Below, piece by piece: positions 1 to 8,337 of a stretch of 64,000 nucleotides of DNA (within the stretch, counting starts at the first letter, position 1; the number at the start of each line of letters is the position of its first letter). A program made the translations under genes and the position numbers. The notes below the pieces were generated by a model. That model saw nothing but the letters and a program-made list of their open reading frames with translations. It searched no databases and was not told the origin of the DNA. The stretch comes from Armatimonadota bacterium (lineage in GTDB: Bacteria > Armatimonadota > Fimbriimonadia > Fimbriimonadales > Fimbriimonadaceae): NCBI GenBank assembly GCA_017303935.1, contig JAFLBD010000002.1, positions 887,441-951,440 of the forward strand, given 5' to 3'.

Positions 1-565
1 CCGCCAGAATTCCCGCCAGGTGAGGCAAGATATGCCTTCGAACGGTATATCCGATCGGGGCGCCAAGAGCACGAGAAGCCACCACAAACTCACGGTCTTT
101 CAGACTCGCAACCTGGGTTTTGACGATTCGGGCTACCGCTGGCCATGATGTCAGCGATAGCGCCACGATGATCGGAATCAAGCCGGTCGACCAAACGCCA
201 ATGATCAGAATCGCAAGCAAAATATCGGGAAACGCAAACATCCCATCAGTCAAACGGAGCAGAGGTTCTCGAATACACTTTGGAGCAAACACGCCTAGTA
301 CTCCTACCAATGTTCCGATCGTCAAGGAGATCAATTGAACGGAAATTCCGACCAAAAGCGACATCCGGGCGCCATATGCCAGCCGAGCGAAAATATCACG
401 CCCTTGCTCGTCGGTCCCCAACCAATATTCTGAACCCGGAGGCATGAAGGGTCTGCCCGCGGCATCCAGATAGTTGTGGCGCATGGTTGGCCCCACCAGT
501 GCGAATACAATGAGGAGTCCAAGGAAAGAAACTCCAGTCCAGAATAGAAATTTGGACCGCTTCAT
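1..565 (-). CDS. dppC: Dipeptide/oligopeptide ABC transporter permease, DppC/OppC type (partial, 3' end outside window)
   Basis: Second inner-membrane permease of a peptide-type ABC importer. About 188 residues are visible: an N-terminal membrane segment, the GTDEQGRDIF motif typical of DppC/OppC just after it, several hydrophobic helices, and the start of the EAA loop (SRALGAP...RHILPH) that docks onto the ATPase. The ATG at 565 overlaps the stop of the upstream dppB-like gene as ATGA, so the two are translationally coupled. Substrate cannot be read from the sequence: peptide, nickel and sugar-oligomer importers share this family. The ATPase and binding-protein genes are not in the window and may lie to the left. 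Confidence 0.9.
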   Translation of the reverse strand, partial: MKRSKFLFWTGVSFLGLLIVFALVGPTMRHNYLDAAGRPFMPPGSEYWLGTDEQGRDIFARLAYGARMSLLVGISVQLISLTIGTLVGVLGVFAPKCIREPLLRLTDGMFAFPDILLAILIIGVWSTGLIPIIVALSLTSWPAVARIVKTQVASLKDREFVVASRALGAPIGYTVRRHILPHLAGILA

Positions 566-1515
566 ACTTGACTCTCCCGGATCCGTGGATCAATGAGCGG
601 CGATACGATATCGACCAGCAAGTTGATGCCAACAAACATTGCGCCCGCGACCAGAGTTGTGGCTTGGATCATCGGCGTATCGCCTTTCTTGATCGCTTCT
701 ATGGCTCGGCTACCAATCCCAGGGAGCAGGAAAGTGGTCTCCATGATGTACGACCCAGTCAGCAAGTAACCAAAATTGGTTCCAATCGCAGTGACCACCG
801 GCAAAATTGCGTTGCGAAGCCCGTGCTTCAAATACAGCTTGCTGGCAGGAACTCCCTTTGCCCGCGCGAGTTTGATGAACTCCTGCTGAAGGGTTTCGAT
901 CATGCTGGCTCGTGTAAGCCGGGTGAGTTGAGCAGCGGGCCGTGCCGCCAAAATCACAATCGGCATGATCACATAGAAAACGTCTGGTGCCACCCGATCG
1001 GTCTTCCAAACTCCGGGAAGAAGGTCGAGGTACTCGGTGAAAAATTTGACAAAAATCGGCGCAAGAACAAAGGTCGGTACCGTGACGCCAAGAGTCCCGA
1101 CCACCAAAATCGTGCTGTCAACCGGATTTCCTTTTTTGATGGCTCCGATGGTGCCGAAAACAAGCCCAATCAGCGATGCCAAAACGATCGCGCTGGTCGC
1201 CAACGTAGCGGTCATTGGGATGGTTTGGCGGAGCGAATCGATGATCGGCTCCTTTGTACCGAAGTAACTCTTGCCAAAGTCCCCTCGCGCAAGACCTCCG
1301 ATGTATTCGCCATAACGGACCGGCCAAGGTCGATTGAGTCCTAACTCTTCGCGCAACCTGAGAACGGTTTCGTAGCTTCCTTTGTCACCGGCAAGAACGG
1401 TGGCTTGGTCACCCGGTGCAATTTCGTCCGCCAAAAATGTGACCAGCGAAATGAAAAACAGGCTGATCGCGGCATAGCCGAGGCGGAGCAAAATGCTTCT
1501 GAGAAGGTTTGGCAC
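562..1515 (-). CDS. dppB: Dipeptide/oligopeptide ABC transporter permease, DppB/OppB type
   Basis: First permease subunit of a peptide-type ABC importer, 317 residues, normal family length. An N-terminal helix is followed by a periplasmic stretch with the LGLNRPWPVRYGEY pattern seen in DppB proteins, then five or more hydrophobic segments and the EAA loop (FIKLARAKG...HGLRNAILPVV) around residues 215-245. It starts 14 bases after the stop of the carotenoid desaturase gene and overlaps dppC by ATGA, so it probably belongs to the same transcript. The link between carotenoid genes and a peptide importer is likely positional rather than functional. Confidence 0.9.
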   Translation of the reverse strand: MPNLLRSILLRLGYAAISLFFISLVTFLADEIAPGDQATVLAGDKGSYETVLRLREELGLNRPWPVRYGEYIGGLARGDFGKSYFGTKEPIIDSLRQTIPMTATLATSAIVLASLIGLVFGTIGAIKKGNPVDSTILVVGTLGVTVPTFVLAPIFVKFFTEYLDLLPGVWKTDRVAPDVFYVIMPIVILAARPAAQLTRLTRASMIETLQQEFIKLARAKGVPASKLYLKHGLRNAILPVVTAIGTNFGYLLTGSYIMETTFLLPGIGSRAIEAIKKGDTPMIQATTLVAGAMFVGINLLVDIVSPLIDPRIRESQV

Positions 1516-1529
1516 TTGGAGGCCAAAGG

Positions 1530-2966
1530 TTACCCAAGCAAACTCGCGGATGCCAGACGCTGCTCGGCCAGTTCCGCGCTGATTAATACCATCGGCAGAC
1601 CATTGCCCGGCACCGTGCTAGCGCCGACAAAGTACACGCCATCTTTGACGTTCTTTGGCCGGAAAAACGCGCTCTGAAACAGATCATGGGAAAGTCCAAA
1701 TGCCGCGCCTTTGTCGAGGTTCAGTTCGCCCTGCCACTCGTTTGGGCCGTACGACCTCATCTCTTCGATCAGATCCGGATTCAGACCGACTTCTTCGGTC
1801 AGCCGAGTGATTGCCGCTTGCGAGAGAAACTCCTTTTCTTTTTCGGTGAATGGCGCATCCAGGTTCGAACACGGCACCAAAATGAACAGATTCTCATAGC
1901 CCGCTGGAGCGCGCTCGGGTTCGGTTTTGCAACTGGCGCAGACGTAAAACGCCGGGTCTTTGGGGAGTTGGTGCCGGTCGAAAATGTCGTCGAGATTCTG
2001 TTTGAAGTCCGCCCCAAAGAACACGCTGTGATGGTTCAGCGGGGTCTCTCCTCGGTACTTGATATACAACACCAACGCGCTACACGAATATCGCCGAGGC
2101 TTTGAGGGTTTTCGCATCAGCGAGGCTTCGGCGTAAGGCAAATCGGCGTTACTGACAACCGCTTTCGCTTCAATGACTTCACCTGATTCCAGCTTCACCG
2201 AATCCCTTTGGATTGATGCGACGGCGGAATTCAGGCGTATCTCTGCACCACGCGATTGAGCGAGCCTCGCCACAGCCTCGCTGATTGCGGGCAATCCTCC
2301 TTTTGGATACCAAACCCCAGAGCCGTATTCCATGTAAGTCAGAGTCGCATAGACCCACGGGGCATTGAAAGGGGACAACCCGAGATACATCGTCTGAAAA
2401 CTGAAGAGCATTCTCAAGCGCTCGTCAGTGAAGAGCTTTGATATCCGACCTCCTAGACTGCCGAGCATATGATGGCGCAGCACCAGAGCCAGAGCCTTCG
2501 GGTTGACGAGCGTTTTCCAAATCCCGTCGTAGTTCTTCCGAACAAAATTTGGCACGCTCGCCTCATAGAGCGCGGCGAGCTCTCCGATAAACTTGGGATA
2601 ACGCAGAGCGTCATCATCGGCGCCGATAGCCTCAATCTGCCGGATCATTCGGGCAACGTTGGCGGTTGCATCGATACGGGTTCCGTCACGAAAATAAGCA
2701 CGGTATGAAGGATCGCAGAGGGCGATCTCGACGTGGTCCGACATCTTCTCGCCAAGGTCTGCGAACAACCGCTCGAAAGGATCAAGCATCATGAGCAGAG
2801 TTGGGCCGCCATCAAAGCTGCATCCGCCAAACTCGACCCGCCGATTGCGACCACCGATTTGGTCGGTCTTTTCTAGAACCAGGACGTTTTCGCCGCGATG
2901 AGCCAGCCTTGCAGCCAAGGCGAGACCACCGAGACCCGCACCTACAATCACAATCGGCTTACTCAT
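1530..2966 (-). CDS. Phytoene desaturase-family FAD oxidoreductase (CrtI/CrtD-like)
   Basis: Carotenoid desaturase of the CrtI family, 478 residues. Residues 5-35 hold the dinucleotide-binding Rossmann motif (VGAGLGGLALAARLA, then an acidic residue at the strand end), followed by the GGRNR motif and FDGGPTLL typical of CrtI-like enzymes. The C-terminus has YFVGASTVPGNGLPMVLIS, the conserved FAD-contacting end of the family. These enzymes insert or isomerise double bonds in the C40 chain at the membrane. Because the upstream gene is a CruF-type 1',2'-hydratase, the role may be the CrtD-like 3,4-desaturation of a hydroxylated acyclic carotenoid rather than phytoene desaturation. The sequence alone does not separate these. 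Confidence 0.8.
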   Translation of the reverse strand: MSKPIVIVGAGLGGLALAARLAHRGENVLVLEKTDQIGGRNRRVEFGGCSFDGGPTLLMMLDPFERLFADLGEKMSDHVEIALCDPSYRAYFRDGTRIDATANVARMIRQIEAIGADDDALRYPKFIGELAALYEASVPNFVRKNYDGIWKTLVNPKALALVLRHHMLGSLGGRISKLFTDERLRMLFSFQTMYLGLSPFNAPWVYATLTYMEYGSGVWYPKGGLPAISEAVARLAQSRGAEIRLNSAVASIQRDSVKLESGEVIEAKAVVSNADLPYAEASLMRKPSKPRRYSCSALVLYIKYRGETPLNHHSVFFGADFKQNLDDIFDRHQLPKDPAFYVCASCKTEPERAPAGYENLFILVPCSNLDAPFTEKEKEFLSQAAITRLTEEVGLNPDLIEEMRSYGPNEWQGELNLDKGAAFGLSHDLFQSAFFRPKNVKDGVYFVGASTVPGNGLPMVLISAELAEQRLASASLLG

Positions 2967-2990
2967 TCGAGCGATTCTACGAACTCTGCC

Positions 2991-3713
2991 TCAGCGAGTT
3001 CCCGCCAGCGCCGCGATTCCCGCCAGCCCAATAACGAACAGCAAGAAACTGCCGAGGACGAGCTTCGCGTTTTTTTGGGCGATCACCTCACCGTAGCGCA
3101 TTGACCCAAGCATGAAACTGCCGGCGGTAGCGGTCAAAAACCAGCCGACACTATTGAGGAGCGGTACTCCGAATGCGAGCTCTCCGATTGGAAAATTCGG
3201 TTCGACCCAGTGCCAGTAGCCCAAGACCTTGGTCATCGTGTATTCCATCGGAAGATCGACCAAGACGGCGATGAATCCGGCCGAGACTGCGGCGACCGCC
3301 CCTGACAGGAATCGGCAGCAAAGTTGGTAGCACGCTGCGGTGACCATCGCCCACGCAACCGGTAGCAAGACCGGAAACAACTGCTCACGAGGAAGTTCAA
3401 CGACGGGTACCCAGGCGTGGGTGTAAATGTATTTGCCAAATGGATAGCCGGTGTAGAGGCTGCAAATTTCTACCGCCGCGCCAAGGAGAACCAAGGCTAA
3501 GAAGGCTCTGAACGCAACTACGAACCCGCGATCAGTTGCAAACGGGGCGAACAGCGCGATGCACCCGACCAAGAGTGTGGCAACACTGGCGATTGGCTTG
3601 ATCGGGCCAGGATCTAGTTTGAGAAAGGCGGATAAGACCGAGCCGAGCAAGCTAAACAAAATCAGCCCGATAAATGATTTTGTCCAACCGGAAACTCGTT
3701 CTTCAGCCAGCAT
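2991..3713 (-). CDS. cruF: Carotenoid 1',2'-hydratase family membrane protein (CruF-like, DUF422)
   Basis: Integral membrane protein of 240 residues with about six to seven hydrophobic segments. It carries landmarks of the CruF/DUF422 family: a TGYPFGKYIYT motif near the middle (the family has G-[FY]-PFG-x-Y-x-Y-T), a polar DLPMEY segment in a helix, and an NSVGWFLTA helix. Characterised members add water to the end double bond of acyclic carotenes. It is the first gene of the minus-strand run and ends 24 bases before the desaturase start, which supports a joint role in making a hydroxylated acyclic carotenoid. Family assignment is by remembered motif pattern, so moderate confidence. Confidence 0.7.
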   Translation of the reverse strand: MLAEERVSGWTKSFIGLILFSLLGSVLSAFLKLDPGPIKPIASVATLLVGCIALFAPFATDRGFVVAFRAFLALVLLGAAVEICSLYTGYPFGKYIYTHAWVPVVELPREQLFPVLLPVAWAMVTAACYQLCCRFLSGAVAAVSAGFIAVLVDLPMEYTMTKVLGYWHWVEPNFPIGELAFGVPLLNSVGWFLTATAGSFMLGSMRYGEVIAQKNAKLVLGSFLLFVIGLAGIAALAGTR

Positions 3714-3783
3714 CGAACCTAAAGTTACCTGTAAATCGTCCTGCAGGCAGAAAGATGTTTTGGGGTAGCATATTGCTTCGGCT

Positions 3784-3875
3784 GGAGAGATGGCTGAGTG
3801 GTCGAAAGCGCCCGCCTGCTAAGTGGGTAAGTGACGCAAGTCGCTTCTCGGGTTCGAATCCCGATCTCTCCGCCA
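3784..3875 (+). tRNA. tRNA-Ser (anticodon GCU)
   Basis: A class II tRNA with a 7-bp acceptor (GGAGAGA/TCTCTCC), discriminator G, encoded CCA, a T arm with GGTTCGAATCC, a long variable arm and anticodon stem cccgc/gtggg around a loop containing GCT. It reads AGC/AGU codons. Confidence 0.97.
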
Positions 3876-3901
3876 GCCTAAGCACATCCGGATTCAAGAC
3901 G

Positions 3902-4903
3902 ATGCGCTCGATTTCCCCCCTCCTTTTACTTTTGGTTACTGCGATCAGCCAGGCTCAGGTTGATGCACTTCAAGATTATTTGAAGATCCGCAAGAGTTCG
4001 GGAATCACCACAGCATCTGGCGTGGAAGCGCTGGAAACCGTTTTCGGCAAGCGCACTTTCGAGATCGTTGGTCATGTCAAAGGATCAATTCGAAGCGGCG
4101 AGTCCGGCACGATCATGGTGGAGGCGAGCAACGGCATGCCGCTACCAATTCAAGCGAACCCGGTTCCAGACTGGCTGATCGGAGGCAATGTCGAGGCGCG
4201 ACTGTTGATCCGCGCCGAGCGATCGCACGAAACCGCTCCGATCCGAGCGACCTTAGTTGGTGCGGTCCCCGAGCACATGATCGCCGCATGGGAGCTCAAG
4301 GACAAGCCCAAGCCGAGCACCAAGCCCGTTACCAACCCACCCAGAACTGGCAGCAACGGAAGGCCGGCACCTCTCCAAGGTCAGCTAAAGCCACCCTCGA
4401 ATGGCAAGGTCTGGAACCTTCCGAGCAGCGACGCGTTGCCCTTCTACCGCGATTTCATCCAGAAGCAAAATAAGCGACTTTCGTTCGCTGAAGCTGACCG
4501 TATCGCCCGAGGCGTGATCGGCTTCAGCATTAAGTACGGTGTTGACGCTCGTCTCGTGATGGCCATGATCATGGTGGAAAGTGGGTTCAAACCGAATTCG
4601 AAATCTGGTGCCGGAGCGATGGGGCTTGGGCAATTGATGCCCGGCACAGCCCGTGAATTGGGAGTTTCAAACGCTTACGATTCCATCGAGAATCTTTCTG
4701 GGATGGTGCGGCTGGTTCGGTCGCATATCGACCGTTACAGCGCGACGACGGATAGTGATTACGAAGCTCTGGTTTTGATGCTCGCTGCCTACAACGCCGG
4801 CCCTGGCGCGGTCAGAAAGCACGGAGGCATTCCGCCGTACCGCGAGACTCAAGACTACGTCCGTAAGGTGACTTCTATCTATCGCCAGCTCTGTGGTGAG
4901 TGA
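3902..4903 (+). CDS. Secreted lytic transglycosylase, SLT domain
   Basis: Peptidoglycan-cleaving transglycosylase acting outside the membrane, 333 residues. I start it at the ATG at 3902 because this gives a clean signal peptide (MRSISPLLLLLVTAISQAQ); the longer reading frame runs back through the tRNA. Residues 20-130 form an uncharacterised N-terminal region, 130-175 a Pro/Lys-rich linker, and roughly 200-330 an SLT domain with catalytic Glu226 in the VESGF motif, GLGQLMPGTA at 241-250 and AAYNAGPGAV near the end. These motifs define family 1 lytic transglycosylases. It stands alone between two tRNA genes. Confidence 0.9.
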   Translation: MRSISPLLLLLVTAISQAQVDALQDYLKIRKSSGITTASGVEALETVFGKRTFEIVGHVKGSIRSGESGTIMVEASNGMPLPIQANPVPDWLIGGNVEARLLIRAERSHETAPIRATLVGAVPEHMIAAWELKDKPKPSTKPVTNPPRTGSNGRPAPLQGQLKPPSNGKVWNLPSSDALPFYRDFIQKQNKRLSFAEADRIARGVIGFSIKYGVDARLVMAMIMVESGFKPNSKSGAGAMGLGQLMPGTARELGVSNAYDSIENLSGMVRLVRSHIDRYSATTDSDYEALVLMLAAYNAGPGAVRKHGGIPPYRETQDYVRKVTSIYRQLCGE

Positions 4904-4948
4904 GATTGTTTGCTCTAGAATCCAGGTAAATTCGAAGGAGTGGGCTCA

Positions 4949-5025
4949 CGGGATGTGGCTCAGCTTGGTAGAGCGCCTCGTTCGGGACGAGGAGGTCGGA
5001 GGTTCAAATCCTCTCATCCCGACCA
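4949..5025 (+). tRNA. tRNA-Pro (anticodon CGG)
   Basis: Cloverleaf with acceptor CGGGATG/CATCCCG, discriminator A, encoded CCA, D arm GCTCAGCTTGGTAGAGC, and an anticodon stem CTCGT/ACGAG around loop TCGGG-type sequence with CGG. T arm GGTTCAAATCC. Reads CCG codons. Confidence 0.95.
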
Positions 5026-5106
5026 TTCCTGCTGCCATTTCCTCATAAGAGCCAATTTGGCCCTCTGTTCTTACAAGGATAGATTGATTCAGAACTCGTC
5101 GAAAAC

Positions 5107-5120
5107 ATGACGTAGATCAT
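5107..5120. promoter_or_regulatory. Candidate CRP/FNR-type operator upstream of the haemoglobin gene
   Basis: The sequence ATGAC-GTAG-ATCAT is a near-perfect inverted repeat with the 4-base spacer of FNR/Dnr-type sites (TTGAT-N4-ATCAA). It lies 64 bases before the globin start. Similarity is only partial, so this is a suggestion. Confidence 0.25.
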
Positions 5121-5183
5121 AAAACCCCAGAGCAGGAGTTCGCAAAATTGTCTTGGGCCTAGAAATCCGGCCCGGGAACAACA

Positions 5184-5567
5184 ATGTTAGAAACTCAATC
5201 TGAATCCCTCTTCGCCAAGTTGGGCGGGTCTGCCGCCGTCGATGCTGCTGTTGACAAGTTCTACCGACGCGTGCTCGCCGATGACCGAGTCAACCGATTC
5301 TTCGAAGGCGTCGACATGGACAAGCAAGCCACCAAGCAAAAGGCATTCTTGACCATGGCGTTTGGTGGTCCAAATAACTACACCGGCCTTGACATGAAAA
5401 AGGGCCATGAGCACCTGCTCAAAATGGGCATGGATGACACTCACTTTGACGCGATTGTCGAGAATCTCGGCGCGACGCTTAAAGATATGGGCGTTGCGGA
5501 CGAACTGATCGCACAGGTCGCAGCCACGGCAGAAACAACTCGTGAAGCCGTGATGGGGCGAATCTAA
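5184..5567 (+). CDS. glbN: Group 1 truncated haemoglobin (2/2 globin)
   Basis: Small haem protein of 127 residues that binds O2 or NO. It aligns by eye with cyanobacterial GlbN: LFxKLGG start, FYxRVL at helix B with Tyr27 at B10, FF in the C region, Gln48 at E7, Lys51 at E10, KAFLTMAFGG, and proximal His75 (F8) in KKGHEHL, then THFDAIVENL. Having Lys at E10 rather than the histidine of Synechocystis GlbN argues against endogenous six-coordinate haem. The next gene, 16 bases downstream, is an iron-sulfur flavoreductase, so the pair could work as an NO dioxygenase, but this is inferred from proximity. Confidence 0.92.
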   Translation: MLETQSESLFAKLGGSAAVDAAVDKFYRRVLADDRVNRFFEGVDMDKQATKQKAFLTMAFGGPNNYTGLDMKKGHEHLLKMGMDDTHFDAIVENLGATLKDMGVADELIAQVAATAETTREAVMGRI

Positions 5568-5583
5568 ATCATTGGGCACGGGC

Positions 5584-6525
5584 ATGCTCCTGCTTGCTGG
5601 CGAAACCTTGGATGTTCTGCCAGGGGAGACCGTTCTTGACTGCTTGGTGCGGCACCAGGTGGAGGTTAAGAGTGGATGCAAAGCTGGAGCATGCCAAAGC
5701 TGCCTCGTTCGAACGAACAACGTCCCACCCGCAAAATCGCAGAAGGGCCTACGCCAAGATCTGATCGACCGCGGCTACTTCATGTCTTGCCAATGTTCCG
5801 CGGACGAACTCGCCGAAATCGAACTCGCAGATACCGAAGTCTTTCCGTCGTACGAAGCAAATTTGATCCAGGTGGATCAATTAGCGCCGAACATCTTTCG
5901 CTACTGGCTCTCGCCAGAATCACCGATTCCGTTTCGGCTCGGTCAATTTGTGAAGCTCAAATATCACGCCGTTGAGAGGTGCTATTCGATCGCTGAGGAG
6001 CGGGACGGCATGCTCGGATTTCATGTGCGATTGATCGAGGACGGAGCCATGAGTTTGCTTCTTCGGCACGCCAAGCAGGGTGGTAGCTTTACGATCACTG
6101 GCCCGCTTGGGAATTGCAGCTATCAGGCCAAATCTAAAGAACAGCCGCTGCTGTTGGTTGGATCGAGCACCGGGCTCGCCCCGCTTTATGGCATTCTTAA
6201 AGATGCCCTATGCGCGGGCCATTCTGGACCAATTGCGCTGTATCACGGGGCGGCGGATGCCACCGGAATCTATCTTCAATCCGAACTTCTGCAACTCGCG
6301 GATAATCATCCGAATTTCAGCTATGTGCCCTGCACCGATGTTGAACAAGACGAATTCCGAACCGGGAGCCCGGTCACTATTTCATTATCCGATCTGCCGG
6401 ATTTGACCGGATATCAGGTTTACATCTGCGGGAATCCTGCGATGTCCCGAGCGATGCAAAAGAAGGCGTTCCTCGCGGGAGCAAATCTCGCCGATCTCTT
6501 TATGGATCCGTTTGAAGCTCAGTAA
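5584..6525 (+). CDS. [2Fe-2S] ferredoxin-FAD/NAD(P)H oxidoreductase fusion
   Basis: Electron-transfer flavoprotein of 313 residues from the ATG at 5584 (a TTG at 5572 is also possible). Residues 1-85 are a plant-type [2Fe-2S] ferredoxin with Cys32, Cys37, Cys40 and Cys69 (C-x4-C-x2-C-x28-C). The rest is a ferredoxin-NADP reductase fold: FAD motif RCYSIAEE near 135, flexible GPLGNCSY region, nicotinamide-binding VGSSTGLAPLYGIL, and CGNPAMSRAMQK before the end. This order (Fe-S, FAD, NAD) matches ring-hydroxylating dioxygenase and CDP-glucoseen reductase-like enzymes. It follows the globin gene closely and is the obvious candidate to re-reduce its haem. Confidence 0.85.
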   Translation: MLLLAGETLDVLPGETVLDCLVRHQVEVKSGCKAGACQSCLVRTNNVPPAKSQKGLRQDLIDRGYFMSCQCSADELAEIELADTEVFPSYEANLIQVDQLAPNIFRYWLSPESPIPFRLGQFVKLKYHAVERCYSIAEERDGMLGFHVRLIEDGAMSLLLRHAKQGGSFTITGPLGNCSYQAKSKEQPLLLVGSSTGLAPLYGILKDALCAGHSGPIALYHGAADATGIYLQSELLQLADNHPNFSYVPCTDVEQDEFRTGSPVTISLSDLPDLTGYQVYICGNPAMSRAMQKKAFLAGANLADLFMDPFEAQ

Positions 6526-6530
6526 CTGCG

Positions 6531-7922
6531 CTACTTGCTGCCCAAAATTCTAGAGATTTTTTTCCCGGCGCGTTTACCCAACTTCTGCATTTTGTAGAGC
6601 TTCCCACGCAAACCGGTGTAGGTATTCACTGGAACGCTGAGCAATTCCGGCCAAGCGTCTTTACAAGTTTCCACCAGGAAAGACTTGCCAATACGATCTT
6701 CCCACTGAATTTGGTGCATGAGCATTAAGTTCTCCTGGCTCAGCATGGGTGCCAAGTTTGGAGCCTGTCTGCCTAAAGTATTTTGATAATTTGCCCATCC
6801 ACCGAGTCGAATTTCGGCGAAGCTCATGCTCAACACGCTATGGAGGTCGTCCCTCTCCAGTTCGTGGATGTATTTTTCCATCCTAGAGATGTATTCAGGA
6901 ATAATAGCCAGTCGCATTCGCTTTAGAACTTCTTCAGCTGTAATTTTGCGATCCGGATCATCTTCTGGCTTCTGATAGACATAGCGGAAGTTCTCACCTC
7001 CCAGTCCGTTCAAAATCGTTGTCTTGGGCATGTAATCGGAGACAGTTCTCCAACAGTACGCCAACCCGCCACTGATGGTGTAGCCCACCATCTCGAAAAA
7101 TTGCTTTCGTTCTGCTTCCGTGGACTCCTGCACTTGAACAGATTCCCAAGGTATCCCGGCAATTTTCGCGATCTGACCAGCGATTTTGGCTTCAATCGGG
7201 TCAATTTTAGGGCTCACCATAGAAAACGCTGTGAGATCTTCAATTCCTCGGGAGCAGGCCAACACGAATCTCGAATCGTTCCCAGCAGTTAAGGCGAGTA
7301 CTGCCGGACCGAGTTTCTTTATTCCGCGAATATGGAGGTTGGTATTCGTTGCAACTTTCCGAACCGTCTCAGAATAGGTGTGATGACCGTGGCCCGGATG
7401 TCCGCGGAGACGAAAAGTCTCCAACGTGCTAAGGTTCAATCCGTGATTCGGCAGAACTTCTTCGACATCTAAAAACGGTGTAAAACCGAGCGGGTAGTAG
7501 CCATCGCTGTTAGGGTGCCCTGTGATTTCGACGAGCCTATGATTCAGATTTGTCGAAAGCAAATATGGGTTTGAGCTGACGACGCCGTCGGAAGGACGAA
7601 ATGACATGGGCATCATCATCGTGGCGCCGCCTTCGGCATACCCCGCATCAAAATCAAATGCTACCCATCGCCCGCCCCAGTTAAATCGCCTGTTTGGGTT
7701 GCTCGCGGGAGAAACAGGGTTGTCGGCATCAATTGCATGACCGATGACGACCGTGTTCCCTACCTCTATGATTGGTAACACTGGGTGGGCAGCAAATGTC
7801 CACCCTGCCTTTTCGATTGACCGAAAGTCTTCTGGGACTTGAAAGCTACCGATTGGACCCGCAATGTAGTGGCCGTGCCGTGCATGAGGCATTGTCGCAG
7901 GTTCCAAAGTTGCCATAGTCAT
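6531..7922 (-). CDS. Asparagine synthase-like ATP-pyrophosphatase family protein
   Basis: A 463-residue protein of uncertain role. Around residue 210 it has LALTAGNDSRFVLA, which resembles the SGGxDS P-loop of asparagine synthase-like ATP pyrophosphatases, here with Ala-Gly-Asn in place of the usual Gly-Gly-x. An NGLGGENFR motif follows further on, similar to the conserved nGxGGDElf segment of the same superfamily. The first 150 residues contain a HPVLPIIEVG segment like the degenerate N-terminal half of such proteins in polysaccharide clusters, but there is no N-terminal catalytic cysteine, so glutamine hydrolysis is not expected. The neighbours give no pathway. ATG start follows two nearby Met codons. 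Confidence 0.55.
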   Translation of the reverse strand: MTMATLEPATMPHARHGHYIAGPIGSFQVPEDFRSIEKAGWTFAAHPVLPIIEVGNTVVIGHAIDADNPVSPASNPNRRFNWGGRWVAFDFDAGYAEGGATMMMPMSFRPSDGVVSSNPYLLSTNLNHRLVEITGHPNSDGYYPLGFTPFLDVEEVLPNHGLNLSTLETFRLRGHPGHGHHTYSETVRKVATNTNLHIRGIKKLGPAVLALTAGNDSRFVLACSRGIEDLTAFSMVSPKIDPIEAKIAGQIAKIAGIPWESVQVQESTEAERKQFFEMVGYTISGGLAYCWRTVSDYMPKTTILNGLGGENFRYVYQKPEDDPDRKITAEEVLKRMRLAIIPEYISRMEKYIHELERDDLHSVLSMSFAEIRLGGWANYQNTLGRQAPNLAPMLSQENLMLMHQIQWEDRIGKSFLVETCKDAWPELLSVPVNTYTGLRGKLYKMQKLGKRAGKKISRILGSK

Positions 7923-7953
7923 TCAAAATTATTGGGCAAGATCTGGTTCAACT

Positions 7954-8280
7954 TTAGCAAGGAATGAGGTCGACACACTCGATTTCGAAGACCAAATCTG
8001 TGTGTGGGGGAATCACATGGCCTGCACCGCGCTCGCCATAACCCATCTCGCTTGGGATGTGCAGAGTTCGCTTGCCGCCTTTCTTGATGCCGTAGAGTCC
8101 CATCGTGAAACCTTGAATCAGGCTCGTGACGCCCAAGGTCACCATAAAGGTTTGGTTGCGGTCTAGGCTGGAATCGAACTTCTCTCCATCAGTGAACATG
8201 CCCGTGTAATGGAGTTCGAGCTGATCCCCTTCCTTTGCTTCCGGTCCATCGCCGACGACTGTATCTTCAATCTGCATCAT
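7954..8280 (-). CDS. FKBP-type peptidyl-prolyl cis-trans isomerase
   Basis: Cytoplasmic FKBP domain of 108 residues that speeds proline isomerisation during folding. Motifs in order: DQLELHYTGMFTDGEKFDSS, TLGVTSLIQGFTMGLYGIKKGGKR, IPSEMGYGERG, IPPHTDLVFEIECVDL, all diagnostic of FKBPs. I start at the Met-Met pair at 8280/8277; the longer frame would run into the upstream divergent gene and adds a stretch without family similarity. No signal peptide is visible. Confidence 0.92.
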   Translation of the reverse strand: MMQIEDTVVGDGPEAKEGDQLELHYTGMFTDGEKFDSSLDRNQTFMVTLGVTSLIQGFTMGLYGIKKGGKRTLHIPSEMGYGERGAGHVIPPHTDLVFEIECVDLIPC

Positions 8281-8337
8281 ATCGGCAAGATTATATCTGG
8301 TTGAAGGTCGCCGGCTACGGGTAAATTCAAGGCAAGC

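Noticed and set aside
3674..3901. N-terminal extension of the lytic transglycosylase
   Set aside because: The frame passes through the tRNA-Ser gene; the ATG at 3902 gives a proper signal peptide.
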